Part shown: one piece after another, positions 53,191 through 61,777 of the stretch
Position numbering within the stretch: the first letter of the stretch is position 1
Layout: the number at the start of each line of letters is the position of its first letter
Origin: Sulfurimonas sp. RIFOXYD12_FULL_33_39
GTDB taxonomy: Bacteria > Campylobacterota > Campylobacteria > Campylobacterales > Sulfurimonadaceae
Length of the DNA: 64,000 nt
Direction: 5' to 3'
Assembly: GCA_001829785.1 (NCBI GenBank)
Contig: MICF01000007.1
Span: 62,001-126,000, forward strand
The notes under the pieces: model-generated
Seen by the model: the letters and a program-made list of their open reading frames with translations, nothing else
Database searches by the model: none
What the model was told of the DNA's origin: nothing
Position numbers and translations under genes: made by a program

Positions 53191-53228
53191 AATAATTTAT
53201 TCTATTCTACATGTAATGGACAATCTGT

Positions 53229-53912
53229 ATGAAAACAAATTATTATGAAATTGAACTGCTTAAAAATGTGGATAATGAGTTTAAAGACGAGTTTTACCAC
53301 TACTCAAAAATATTAGAGTATTCAAAAGGTTCATCTCCGTTTGATGGAGATAATCTGTTAAATCATTTTTATATAATTTTAGACGGAAAGATAAAAACAT
53401 ATCAGATAAATTTTGAAAATTCAAAAGAGCAGACTATCTTTATATATAAAAGAGGAGATATGTTTGATGTTATATCTCTTTTAGATAAAAAACCGCATGA
53501 AGTAATATATGAAGTTTTGCAAGATAGCAAAGTTCTGCGTGTACCGATGCAAAAGGTAAGGGATTGGATAGAAAACAGTAACACTTTCAAAAATATTTTT
53601 TTTCCGTATTTGGCGTCAAAAATGAGATATACTGAAGAGTTGGCGATTGAACTCTCTTTATATGATGTAAAAGAGAGATTGATACATTTGCTTGTTGATA
53701 GCATAAATCCAAACAATCATTTTAAATACATGTTATTAGAAAATTTATCAAACAGCGAGATATCAAAACTTTTAGGAACGGTAAGGCATGTACTTGAGAG
53801 GGCAATAAAGCAGCTGAAATATGAAAAAATAATTAAAACAAGCAGAAAAAATATTACAGTCGTAAATCTTGAAAAACTTCTTGAAAAAACTACAAAAATG
53901 CTACATAAGTAG
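53229..53912 (+). CDS. Crp/Fnr-family transcription regulator
   Basis: 227 residues: a cyclic-nucleotide-binding-like beta barrel (about 25-130, HFYIILDGKIKTY, RGDMFDVISLL) and a winged helix (about 150-215, NLSNSEISKLLGTVRHVLERAIKQL). No N-terminal Fnr cysteine cluster, so it is not an oxygen-sensing Fnr. The recognition helix departs from the Crp/Fnr consensus, so its targets cannot be guessed. Placed between slipin and two Hsp20 genes. Confidence 0.88.
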   Translation: MKTNYYEIELLKNVDNEFKDEFYHYSKILEYSKGSSPFDGDNLLNHFYIILDGKIKTYQINFENSKEQTIFIYKRGDMFDVISLLDKKPHEVIYEVLQDSKVLRVPMQKVRDWIENSNTFKNIFFPYLASKMRYTEELAIELSLYDVKERLIHLLVDSINPNNHFKYMLLENLSNSEISKLLGTVRHVLERAIKQLKYEKIIKTSRKNITVVNLEKLLEKTTKMLHK

Positions 53913-53946
53913 CATAATTTATTTTTATAATTTAATATAATTTTTC

Positions 53947-53970
53947 AACTTAAACGTATAGATTTAAGTT
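53947..53970. promoter_or_regulatory. inverted repeat upstream of the Hsp20 genes
   Basis: AACTTAAA-N8-TTTAAGTT, 25 bp before the first Hsp20 ATG. A dimeric regulator site is inferred. It is not the htpG operator sequence and does not have HAIR spacing. Confidence 0.45.
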
Positions 53971-53994
53971 AATAAATTTTATGAGGAGTTTGCA

Positions 53995-54441
53995 ATGTTA
54001 ATTTCGAGATATTTTAATCCGGTAGAGTCTTATAAAAGAAGAAGAGGCATTGATTTTTTTAATGATCTTTTAAATTCACTAGAAGAGGAGAGAGGGGATA
54101 GCCCTTTGTCTGATTTTAAACCTGCCGTAAATACGAGAGAGGGCAAAGATGCTTATCATGTGGATGTAGATTTACCCGGTGTTAAAAAAGAGGATATAAA
54201 CATAAGTGTTGAAAATAATACTCTTACGGTATCAGGAAAGAGAGAAACAAAAAAAGAGGTCAAAGAAGAGGATTATTACAGAGTAGAGAGCAGCTACGGA
54301 AAGTTTCAAAGAAGTTTTACTCTGCCTGAAAACATAGATACGGAAAATATAAGAGCGGCAAGCCAAGACGGTGTACTTGAGGTAGTAATTCCAAAACTTC
54401 AAGTTATTAAAAATTCTGCTAAAAAAATAGAAATTAAATAA
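53995..54441 (+). CDS. Hsp20 small heat-shock protein 1
   Basis: 148 residues. Alpha-crystallin domain (about 40-140) with DVDLPGVKKEDINISVENNT and the G-V-L-like DGVLEVVIPK, and a C-terminal I-x-I-like KIEIK. ATP-independent holdase. GAGGAG precedes the ATG. Followed 12 bp later by its paralogue. Confidence 0.95.
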   Translation: MLISRYFNPVESYKRRRGIDFFNDLLNSLEEERGDSPLSDFKPAVNTREGKDAYHVDVDLPGVKKEDINISVENNTLTVSGKRETKKEVKEEDYYRVESSYGKFQRSFTLPENIDTENIRAASQDGVLEVVIPKLQVIKNSAKKIEIK

Positions 54442-54453
54442 CAGGAGCCAATT

Positions 54454-54879
54454 ATGGATATAGTAAAAAGCTCAAAAAAGCTTATGGATAAAGTGGAAGA
54501 GAAAGTTGAAAAGGGTTTGGATGTAGTAAAAGATACTTTTGATAATGTTGCAAGGCATCTGCCTTTTGCAAATCTTGCAAAACATTCGGATGATACTTTT
54601 AGCATAGAGGTTGATTTGCCGGGTGTTAAAAAAGAGGATATTGATATAAAATTAGAAGACGGTTATTTGACTATAACAGCTCAAAGAAAATATAAAAATG
54701 AGACAAAAGAGGATGATTATTATCTTTGTGAGTCAAGTTTCGGAATGATTTCTAGAAGTTTTGCAATATCTGATAACATTAACAAAGAGAATGTAGATGC
54801 AAAATATGAAAATGGCAGATTATATATAACTCTTGAAAAAACAGAGTCAAAAAAAGCAAAAAAAATAGAAATAAAATAG
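54454..54879 (+). CDS. Hsp20 small heat-shock protein 2
   Basis: 141 residues. Alpha-crystallin domain with EVDLPGVKKEDIDIKLEDGY, SFGMISRSF and NGRLYITLEK, and the same KIEIK ending as its neighbour. Its N-terminus is different (amphipathic, Lys/Val-rich), so the two may form mixed oligomers. Its AGGAG is close to the upstream stop, so the pair is co-transcribed. Confidence 0.95.
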   Translation: MDIVKSSKKLMDKVEEKVEKGLDVVKDTFDNVARHLPFANLAKHSDDTFSIEVDLPGVKKEDIDIKLEDGYLTITAQRKYKNETKEDDYYLCESSFGMISRSFAISDNINKENVDAKYENGRLYITLEKTESKKAKKIEIK

Positions 54880-54882
54880 AGT

Positions 54883-54918
54883 AATCGATATATTGCCAAT
54901 AGGCGGTATATCGATTTT
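54883..54918. terminator. bidirectional terminator after the Hsp20 pair
   Basis: 15 bp stem (left arm AATCGATATATTGCC, two G-U pairs) with an AATA loop, followed by TTTT; it lies between convergent genes and touches the stop of the Spy-like gene. Confidence 0.7.
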
Positions 54919-55450
54919 AAAACATATTTACCACGCCGTATTCCAGCAGTTCTTCGTATTGTTCTTTTGTGAGTACTGCTTTTACCTTTTCAATGCAATC
55001 TAAGTGAATTTTAGTCAGTTCCGCTTTTAGTTTTGCTATTTCATCAACAGTTGGATAGAACTCTGTTACTTTTGGGCTTTTATATTGTAAAGATATTTTT
55101 TGCATCATGTCAAGTTCAAGTTTTTTAATAACAAGTGCTTTTTTTGCAGCTTTTGAAGTTAACTCCTGTTTAATCTTTAAAATAGAATCTATCTGTTCTT
55201 TAGATAAGTTTAGTGTTGAGCTTGACGGGTCATAAAGAGATAACCCGACTAGGTAAGGCAGATTTTTTGGTATCAAAAAATAATCTTTAGGAAAGTTCTC
55301 TTTTACCGTAAATGCTCCCGCAGGACCTGCCATTTTTTCAAGTTTAACAAAATCCTCAACTGGAGGCGGAAGATTTGGCTTTGCTGCCGCAACAGTAGCA
55401 AATAATATAGTATATGATAGTAAAGCAGATGTTGTTTTGTTTAATTTCAT
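54917..55450 (-). CDS. periplasmic Spy/CpxP-like protein
   Basis: 177 residues with a signal peptide (about 1-22, ending AAAKP). The mature part is helical with LSKEQIDSILKIKQEL and VLTKEQYEELLEY, two copies of the LTxxQ-like motif of Spy/CpxP proteins (periplasmic chaperone or stress sensor). Family membership is by motif only. Minus strand, 19 bp after hemD. Confidence 0.7.
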   Translation of the reverse strand: MKLNKTTSALLSYTILFATVAAAKPNLPPPVEDFVKLEKMAGPAGAFTVKENFPKDYFLIPKNLPYLVGLSLYDPSSSTLNLSKEQIDSILKIKQELTSKAAKKALVIKKLELDMMQKISLQYKSPKVTEFYPTVDEIAKLKAELTKIHLDCIEKVKAVLTKEQYEELLEYGVVNMF

Positions 55451-55469
55451 TGAAGAATCCTTTTTTTGT

Positions 55470-56372
55470 TTAATTTATTAATTCAAGAGCTTTTTTTACA
55501 CATGAATCAAGCGATGTAGTTTCTGAGATATGCGGTTTTATATAACTAGGAAAATACTTTTCAGTCGTATGTCCTATCGATATCGCTTTATAACTCTCAT
55601 CCCAAGTCATGTTTTGTAAAAAACACTCTATTGTGGATGGAGAAGAAAATATAATTATAGAGTTTTTTGGGAGTTTTATTTTATTTTTTAGGTTTATACA
55701 TGTAGTTTGATATACGATTAATTCATCACATAATACATCGTTTGAATTTAGCGTATCAACTAAATCTGAAACTATCTTTGAACCTCTTACATAGAGAACT
55801 TTTTTGTTTTTTAAAGGAGTTATTAACTCTTTCGCAAACTCGTTGCCATGTTTTTCTTTGCCTACAAATTTTACTTTTCCACCAAGGTCGCTTGCTATTT
55901 TTGCAGTTTGAGGGGCTATAACATAAAGAGGTTTTTTCTTCCATGTTTTATCAAAACTATTTAGTGAAGATACGGCATTTTTAGATGTAAAAATTAAAGC
56001 GTCATAGGAAGAAAAATCAACATTACTTTTAATGGTCTCAATTTTAAAAACAGGTATATTTTTTGCCCACTTTACCTTTTTATCGCTTAGTATATATATG
56101 TTTAAATTATTGTTTTTAATATTTTGTATAAATAAGTTTAGATATCTTTTTATCTTAAGCAAAATAGTATCTTTCGCATTTAAGACTAATGACTTTTGCT
56201 CATCTACAAAAAAAGTTATATTATGCTTACTTAACATGTAGGTTATTTTTATTAGTTCTTCAAAGATATGCTCATTAGAGTAGTTTCTATCAAGCACAAA
56301 AGAGTTACTAACTTTGTCGTACTCATAGTAGATAAGATTGAGAGGCTCTATTAATTTTTCTATGTTTTTCAT
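55470..56372 (-). CDS. hemD: uroporphyrinogen-III synthase with N-terminal extension
   Basis: 300 residues. From about residue 88 (NLNIYILSDKKVKWAKNIPV) it follows the HemD fold: SSYDALIFTSKNAVSSL, YVIAPQTAKIASDLGG, KVLYVRGSKIVSDL, IIFSSPSTIECF and ISIGHTTEKYF. The first ~88 residues, charged and without a known domain, are extra compared with normal HemD (about 210-250). No Shine-Dalgarno is visible at the ATG; a palindrome GATGATATCATC lies 6 bp upstream. It closes hydroxymethylbilane to uroporphyrinogen III. Confidence 0.78.
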   Translation of the reverse strand: MKNIEKLIEPLNLIYYEYDKVSNSFVLDRNYSNEHIFEELIKITYMLSKHNITFFVDEQKSLVLNAKDTILLKIKRYLNLFIQNIKNNNLNIYILSDKKVKWAKNIPVFKIETIKSNVDFSSYDALIFTSKNAVSSLNSFDKTWKKKPLYVIAPQTAKIASDLGGKVKFVGKEKHGNEFAKELITPLKNKKVLYVRGSKIVSDLVDTLNSNDVLCDELIVYQTTCINLKNKIKLPKNSIIIFSSPSTIECFLQNMTWDESYKAISIGHTTEKYFPSYIKPHISETTSLDSCVKKALELIN

Positions 56373-56397
56373 AGAGCAGATGATATCATCATATCAG

Positions 56398-56429
56398 TAA
56401 ATATTTTTCAAAAAAAATTGAAAAATATT
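56398..56429 (-). terminator. terminator after the SDR/FabL-like gene
   Basis: Perfect 13 bp stem AAATATTTTTCAA / TTGAAAAATATTT with a 6 nt loop, 16 bp after the stop of the gene at 56445 on the minus strand. Confidence 0.55.
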
Positions 56430-56444
56430 TAAAAAAAAGAGGGG

Positions 56445-57212
56445 TTATTGAAAAGTAGTTCCGCCGTCAATTACGATAGTTTGACCTGTAAGCCATGATG
56501 ATTCATTTCCGCAAAGAAATAGACATGCACCCGTTAAATCGTTAGCTTCACCCATACGAGAAAGAGGAGAACGTCTCACAACTTCGCTCTTTACCTCTTC
56601 ATAGTTTGGAAATGCTTTTAGTGCGTCAGTGTCGATAGGACCGCCGCTTACAGCGTTTACTCGTATGTTTTTTTCGCCAAGCTCAGCCGCGGCATATCTA
56701 ACCATAGCTTCAACTGCCGCTTTATTTGTACCGTGTCCTGCATAGTTTGGCGTATATACAAGATTTCCTGTCGAACTCATACTAATTATACTTCCGCCAC
56801 CTGTTTGCTCCATCCTTTTTGCCGCTTCTTGAGCGCCCACTACAAACGCATCAACAGTAGCAGTATAAATGTTGTTTAAACCTTTTGGTTTTAGTCTCAT
56901 AAAAGGACCGAATCCTCCGACAACGGCGCGACCTGAGATAATTGCATTTGATATAAAAAAATCAAGTCTATCAAAATCTTCATCAAAAAGTTTATATACG
57001 TCTTTATAAGTATCCGGTTCTAAAATATCCAAGTTATAGGCACGTGCTTTAACACCGTATTTAGCTTCTACATCAGCAATAATCTCATTTGCAGTATCTG
57101 CTTTTGTTGCATAGGTAAATGCCACATTACACCCTTTTTGCGCAAAAGCATATACGATAGCTTTGCCGATTCCACGAGTTCCGCCGCTTACAAATAGAGT
57201 TTTACCTTGCAT
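56445..57212 (-). CDS. SDR oxidoreductase, probably FabL-type enoyl-ACP reductase
   Basis: 255 residues. NAD(P) site FVSGGTRGIGKAI and the catalytic pattern Y-x6-K (NYAGHGTNKAAVEAM) as in FabL/FabI, rather than the Y-x3-K of classical SDRs. C-terminal SSWLTGQTIVIDGG. The ATG at 57212 has AAAGGAT 6 nt upstream and is preferred over 57233, which overlaps dapA. The order pyrD, M16 peptidase, dapA, SDR matches what is known in Campylobacter. The FabL assignment is likely, not certain. Confidence 0.83.
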   Translation of the reverse strand: MQGKTLFVSGGTRGIGKAIVYAFAQKGCNVAFTYATKADTANEIIADVEAKYGVKARAYNLDILEPDTYKDVYKLFDEDFDRLDFFISNAIISGRAVVGGFGPFMRLKPKGLNNIYTATVDAFVVGAQEAAKRMEQTGGGSIISMSSTGNLVYTPNYAGHGTNKAAVEAMVRYAAAELGEKNIRVNAVSGGPIDTDALKAFPNYEEVKSEVVRRSPLSRMGEANDLTGACLFLCGNESSWLTGQTIVIDGGTTFQ

Positions 57213-57213
57213 A

Positions 57214-58107
57214 TTATAATCCTTTGATTTCATAGTTTTTCATAACTGTTTCTAGCTTTTTCATATTTTCCACACTTGGAGCAACAAGAGGAAGTCTGTA
57301 TTCCAATGTATCAATAAGTCCTGCAATATACATTGCAGCTTTTATCATAATCGGATTTGACTCTAAAAACAGAGCTTTATTTATAGGAAATAACATGTCA
57401 TTAATAGCTTTTGAACCTGCAAAATCTCCGCTTAATGCTTTTTTTACTAATTCACTTTTTAAATCAGGAATCAGATTTGATGTAACCGAGGTAATTCCCG
57501 CTCCGCCGTTTGCAAGTATAGGGTAGTCAATTGCATCATCACCGCTAAATACTTTAAGCTCAGGTCTGCGTGATAGCAGTTCAATAGTTCTCTCTAAACT
57601 ACCTGTTGCCTCTTTGATACCATAAATATTTTTAACATCGTCAAAAAGTCTTATAACGGTATCTGCACTTATATCAACAACCGTGCGTCCTGGAACATTG
57701 TAGAGCATAAAAGGAAGCTCACTTACCGATTCTGCGATTGCTTTATAATGTTGATAAAGTCCCTCTTGAGATGGTTTTACATAGTACGGAGCAACAGAAA
57801 ATATAGCATCTACACCACACTTTTGAGCAGTTTTTGCAGCTTCTATCGCTTCTGCCGTTGAGTTACTTCCGGCACCTGCTAGAACTTTAGTATTTGTGCC
57901 TTTACATACTTCAACTGCAATTTCTATACATCTTCTATCTTCATCATATGTAAGCATTGCGCTCTCACCGGTTGTTCCTACGGGGCATACAGCATTTATA
58001 CCGTTGTTAATTTGTCTTTTTATTAAGTCTGCATAAGTTTGTTCATCAAGTTTTTTATTTTTAAAAGGAGTTATTAATGCAGTGGTTGAACCGGTTACGA
58101 TATTCAT
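57214..58107 (-). CDS. dapA: 4-hydroxy-tetrahydrodipicolinate synthase
   Basis: 297 residues. STTALITPFKNKKLD start, substrate loop CPVGTTGESAML, Tyr in LPFMLYNVPGRT and the Schiff-base Lys in YGIKEATG. It condenses pyruvate with aspartate semialdehyde for lysine and peptidoglycan. One base separates its stop from the SDR start. Confidence 0.96.
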   Translation of the reverse strand: MNIVTGSTTALITPFKNKKLDEQTYADLIKRQINNGINAVCPVGTTGESAMLTYDEDRRCIEIAVEVCKGTNTKVLAGAGSNSTAEAIEAAKTAQKCGVDAIFSVAPYYVKPSQEGLYQHYKAIAESVSELPFMLYNVPGRTVVDISADTVIRLFDDVKNIYGIKEATGSLERTIELLSRRPELKVFSGDDAIDYPILANGGAGITSVTSNLIPDLKSELVKKALSGDFAGSKAINDMLFPINKALFLESNPIMIKAAMYIAGLIDTLEYRLPLVAPSVENMKKLETVMKNYEIKGL

Positions 58108-58204
58108 CTATATAGCCTTATTAAATTAATGTGCAATTATATCAAAAAAGTATTAAAAGGAGAGGGAACGAACATTTTATTTTGTACGAATATTAGTGGG
58201 AAAA

Positions 58205-58235
58205 CTCATTCCAAATCCGTAATGATTGGAACGAG
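58205..58235 (-). terminator. terminator after the small secreted protein gene
   Basis: Stem CTCATTCCAA / TTGGAACGAG (one G-T) with an 11 nt loop; read on the minus strand it is followed by TTTT, 12 bp after the stop at 58247. Confidence 0.6.
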
Positions 58236-58246
58236 CTATATGTTAA

Positions 58247-58576
58247 TTAATTATTGCGACCTCTACCGTTGCCAGGTCCCATTCCTTGTCCTTGTCCTTG
58301 ACCCATTCCTCTTGCAGGCGGTTCATCTGGAATTGTTACACCCTTTTCCTTAGCTCTAACCTTCATCTGTTCATGATGCTCTGCACGAATTTTTTCTCGT
58401 TCTTCTGCAGATTTTGCATCACGCATCTTAGAGCGGTACTCAGTTCTCTCTTTTTGTGTCATAAGCTGACTTCCGTAAACACTCTCTTTAGCTTGTGTTT
58501 CATCAGCCGCTGATAAACCTGTAAATAGAAGCATTGCAGCTGCCAAAGCAGATATTATTAATGGACTTTTTATCAT
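58247..58576 (-). CDS. small secreted protein with Gly-Gln repeat tail
   Basis: 109 residues: signal peptide (about 1-24, ending LSAAD), a charged helical middle (ERTEYRSKMRDAKSAEEREK) and a tail of GQGQGQGMGPGNGRG. Small proteins of this type are common in Proteobacteria and unassigned. AAGGAG lies 7 nt before the ATG, and a 9-3-9 hairpin at 58608-58628 lies upstream. Confidence 0.8.
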   Translation of the reverse strand: MIKSPLIISALAAAMLLFTGLSAADETQAKESVYGSQLMTQKERTEYRSKMRDAKSAEEREKIRAEHHEQMKVRAKEKGVTIPDEPPARGMGQGQGQGMGPGNGRGRNN

Positions 58577-58607
58577 CTTAAACTCCTTATAGTACGAGTG
58601 ATTAGAT

Positions 58608-58628
58608 TTGCAATATTTGATATTGCAA
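58608..58628. promoter_or_regulatory. palindrome and -10 upstream of the small secreted protein gene
   Basis: TTGCAATAT, loop TTG, ATATTGCAA: perfect 9-3-9 inverted repeat, 32 bp before the start codon. On the minus strand a TATAAT (58642-58647) lies just upstream, so the repeat could be an operator at the transcription start or a 5' leader hairpin. Confidence 0.5.
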
Positions 58629-58675
58629 TTCGCCTACAAAGATTATATACTCAATAACCTTAAACAAATTTATCT

Positions 58676-59968
58676 CTACTTTTTTAAAATTAGTGTCGTA
58701 GATTTATCAAAGTTAAAATATTTGTTTGCAGCTTCTTGAATCATATCTACTGTTATCTTTTGTATGTTTTCTTCATAATTCAAAAGAGGTGTCAAGTCAC
58801 CTCTAACAAGATAACTTCCAAAAAGTTCCGCAACAGATGTTGAACTCTCTAAGGAATAGATAAAATCAGCTTTTGTATTTATTTTTACCTTCTCTATCTC
58901 TTTCTCATCTACTTTTTTATTTTTTATAAGCTCAATCTCTTTTACTAGCTCTTTTTCTACATCTTCAGCTTTTACACCTGGATTACATGTTGCTAAAAAT
59001 ATAAAAAGACCGGGGTCTATATTTTCCATATTATATGCATAAATAGTGTTTACAAGACGTTTTTTCTCTATTAACTCTTTGTATAATCTTGAGCTTTTAC
59101 CTGAAAATAGTATTTCTGAAATTACGTTTAGTGTAAGTTGATCTTTGTCTTTAAAATCAGGAATATGAAAAGTTATAGCTAGCATCTCAACTTCGCTCTC
59201 TTTATGAATCACTACTCTCTTAGCACCGTTTTGCTCAGGTTCTATAAACTTAAATTCAGGAATTTTTGCTCTGTTTTTAATCTTTGAAAATTCTTTGTCG
59301 GCTTTTTTAAAAACTTCTTCTGCCTCAACATCGCCGGTTACCATAAGAATTGCATTGTTTGGTTGATAGTACGTTTTGTGAAAATCTTTTATATCTTTTA
59401 ATGTCCAAGTTTTGATATCGTTCATAAATCCTATCGGAGTCCAATGGTATGGATGATATACATATGCATTATTAAATAAGGCAAAATATAAATAGCCCAT
59501 AGGAGAATTTTCAGTTCTCCATCTTCTTTCTTCGGCAACAACATCGCGTTCCGGTTGAAACTCTTCATCTTTTAGTTTGAGGTTTTTCATAAGTTCTGCA
59601 TATAGTTCTAATGATTTTCCAAGATTTTGTGTACTTGATTTAATATAGTAGTGCGTATAGTCAAAGCTAGTTGATGCGTTGTTTACACCGCCTATGCTTT
59701 TTACCTCTTTATCAAACTCGCCTGCATCTAAGTTTTTTGTAGATTTAAAGTTCATGTGTTCTAACATGTGGGCAATGCCGGTTTTACCCATAACTTCGTT
59801 TCTGCTTCCCACCTTATAGAAAATATCAGTACTAATTACATTTGTACTATTTTTGAGAGGAATAACAACAATTTGCAGTCCGTTTTTTAGAGTTTTTGTT
59901 TCATATTTTGGTAGTGAAGATGCCATTAAAGTTCCTAAAATTAGAGTAAGGATTAAGAAAATTTTCAT
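58676..59968 (-). CDS. M16-family zinc peptidase
   Basis: 430 residues with a signal peptide (about 1-16). The inverted zinc motif HMLEHMNF (HxxEH) lies near residue 66 and the distal Glu is in the VAEERRWRTEN region. Exported pitrilysin-type peptidase; the single catalytic-plus-inactive half layout is normal. It overlaps pyrD by 4 bp. Substrate unknown. Confidence 0.92.
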   Translation of the reverse strand: MKIFLILTLILGTLMASSLPKYETKTLKNGLQIVVIPLKNSTNVISTDIFYKVGSRNEVMGKTGIAHMLEHMNFKSTKNLDAGEFDKEVKSIGGVNNASTSFDYTHYYIKSSTQNLGKSLELYAELMKNLKLKDEEFQPERDVVAEERRWRTENSPMGYLYFALFNNAYVYHPYHWTPIGFMNDIKTWTLKDIKDFHKTYYQPNNAILMVTGDVEAEEVFKKADKEFSKIKNRAKIPEFKFIEPEQNGAKRVVIHKESEVEMLAITFHIPDFKDKDQLTLNVISEILFSGKSSRLYKELIEKKRLVNTIYAYNMENIDPGLFIFLATCNPGVKAEDVEKELVKEIELIKNKKVDEKEIEKVKINTKADFIYSLESSTSVAELFGSYLVRGDLTPLLNYEENIQKITVDMIQEAANKYFNFDKSTTLILKK

Positions 59969-61023
59969 TTTCTATCACTTCCTATAGCCTCTGTAATATT
60001 TGTATATCCGTCAGCTTTTATAAGTTCGGTGAGTCTTATATTTATATTTTTAATCATGTCAAACCCGTGAAATATAAGTCCGCTGTATATTTGTACAAGT
60101 GAAGCTCCGGCTTTTATGCGTTTATAAGCCTCTTCCGCAGAATCTATACCGCCAACGGAGATAAGTGTTGTTTTGCCGTAAAGTTCTGATGCTATTGCAT
60201 CAAATATTTCAAAGCTTTTTTTCTTTAAAACTGCTCCGCTAAGACCGCCTATATTTTTTGGATTTTTTACAAGAGAGTAGTCTATTGTCGTATTTGTAGC
60301 TATTATTCCATCAGCACCTTTATCAACCGCCATAGTAGTGAGTGCAACAGCATCTTCAATTGACATGTCAGGTGCAATTTTTAGTAAAATAGGTTTTTGT
60401 GTAATGGCTTTAGCTTCGGCAAAAAGTCTTGTAATAAACTCCTCATTTTGCAAATCTCGCAGACCGGGAGTATTTGGCGAAGAGATATTTATAACTAGAT
60501 AATCACCGAGAGAATGAAGTGCTTTTATAAGTGTCGTATAATCATTTATAGCTTCACTCTCCGGAGTTAGTTTATTTTTTCCTATATTTACTCCAATAGG
60601 AGTAGTAAAAGGAAATCTTGTTTTTAATCTTTTTTGAACTTTTAATAGTCCTTCGTTATTGAATCCCATGGCATTTTGAAGACTCTCCTCTTCTACATGT
60701 CTAAACATTCTAGGTTTAGGATTTCCCTCTTGAGGTTTTGGTGTAACTGTTCCGATTTCGGTAAAACCAAATCCTAAAATCTGCATACCGCGAATCATGG
60801 TTGCATTTTTATCAAATCCGGCGCCAAGACCTACAGGGTTGAAAAATGTACGCCCAAAAAGCTCTTGAGTCAGTATATCGTTTGTAATAAAGTGAGATTC
60901 TAAAAACGGATTAAAAGGTATTTGACAAATATTAGGCAGTCTCAATACACATTCAGCAACATAGTGAGCACTTTCCGGCTCTAGTTTATATAACCAAGGT
61001 TTTATACTTTGATAATTTATCAT
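59965..61023 (-). CDS. pyrD: dihydroorotate dehydrogenase (quinone), class 2
   Basis: 352 residues. N-terminal helices for membrane association, GLGAGFDKNA, GTVTPKPQEGNPKPR, NISSPNTPGLR (catalytic Ser) and LISVGGIDS. It oxidises dihydroorotate in UMP synthesis. First gene of pyrD, M16 peptidase, then (after the small secreted protein) dapA and SDR. Confidence 0.96.
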   Translation of the reverse strand: MINYQSIKPWLYKLEPESAHYVAECVLRLPNICQIPFNPFLESHFITNDILTQELFGRTFFNPVGLGAGFDKNATMIRGMQILGFGFTEIGTVTPKPQEGNPKPRMFRHVEEESLQNAMGFNNEGLLKVQKRLKTRFPFTTPIGVNIGKNKLTPESEAINDYTTLIKALHSLGDYLVINISSPNTPGLRDLQNEEFITRLFAEAKAITQKPILLKIAPDMSIEDAVALTTMAVDKGADGIIATNTTIDYSLVKNPKNIGGLSGAVLKKKSFEIFDAIASELYGKTTLISVGGIDSAEEAYKRIKAGASLVQIYSGLIFHGFDMIKNINIRLTELIKADGYTNITEAIGSDRK

Positions 61024-61164
61024 GAGATTGTCTCTTTATTCTTAAAAAATTTAGTGATTATACTAAAAAAAAGTAAAGAGCAGTTGATAGTAGTAAAGTA
61101 CTTTGCTTGTAAAAGTAACCAAAAAAGTATAGAATAAAAAGATAAAAAATATTAGGAGATAGCA

Positions 61165-61725
61165 ATGAGCAAAGTTTTAATACCTCTGGCAAATGGGTTT
61201 GAAGAGATAGAAGCGATTAATATAATCGATGTTTTAAGAAGAGCGGAAATAAAAGTTTATATTGCCTCTTTGGATAATAAGGCCGGCGTTAAAGGTGCTC
61301 ATGGTATTACAGTTCTTAGTGATATAGAGATAAAAGATGTAGATATCGATGGACTTGATATGATAGTTTTACCGGGTGGATGGGGTGGAACTCTTGCTCT
61401 GTGTGATGATAAAAATGTGCAAAATATTCTTAAAGTTATGGATAAAAAAAATAAAAGCATAGGTGCAATTTGTGCGGCACCGCTTGCGCTTCATAAAGCC
61501 GGAGTACTAAAGCATAATTATACATGTTATCCTTCAATCGAAGAGCAGATAAGAGAGGATGGTTTCTTTGGAGATAAAGCAATGGTTGTTGAGGATGGCA
61601 ATGTAATGACATCGCGTGGACCGGCAACTGCCATATGTTTTGCACTGCAAATTGTAAAAAAATTAAAAGGACAAGAGAGCTACAACCTAGTTAAAGAGGC
61701 ACTTTTGGCTAATTATTGTAATTAA
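61165..61725 (+). CDS. DJ-1/PfpI family protein
   Basis: 186 residues. NGFEEIEAINIIDVLRRA start, LPGGWGGTLAL and the nucleophile Cys in GAICAAPLAL. Closest in pattern to DJ-1/ThiJ proteins (stress protection, glyoxalase or deglycase claims). AGGAG precedes the ATG. Role not fixed. Confidence 0.92.
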   Translation: MSKVLIPLANGFEEIEAINIIDVLRRAEIKVYIASLDNKAGVKGAHGITVLSDIEIKDVDIDGLDMIVLPGGWGGTLALCDDKNVQNILKVMDKKNKSIGAICAAPLALHKAGVLKHNYTCYPSIEEQIREDGFFGDKAMVVEDGNVMTSRGPATAICFALQIVKKLKGQESYNLVKEALLANYCN

Positions 61726-61777
61726 AAAAAAGCAAAAAAATGCTAAAATAAGGTTAGTAAATTAAAGGATATAAATT

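Noticed and set aside
53947..53970. HAIR (HspR) element before the Hsp20 genes
   Set aside because: The arms CTTAAA / TTTAAG and the total length do not fit CTTGAGT-N7-ACTCAAG; listed only as a plain inverted repeat.
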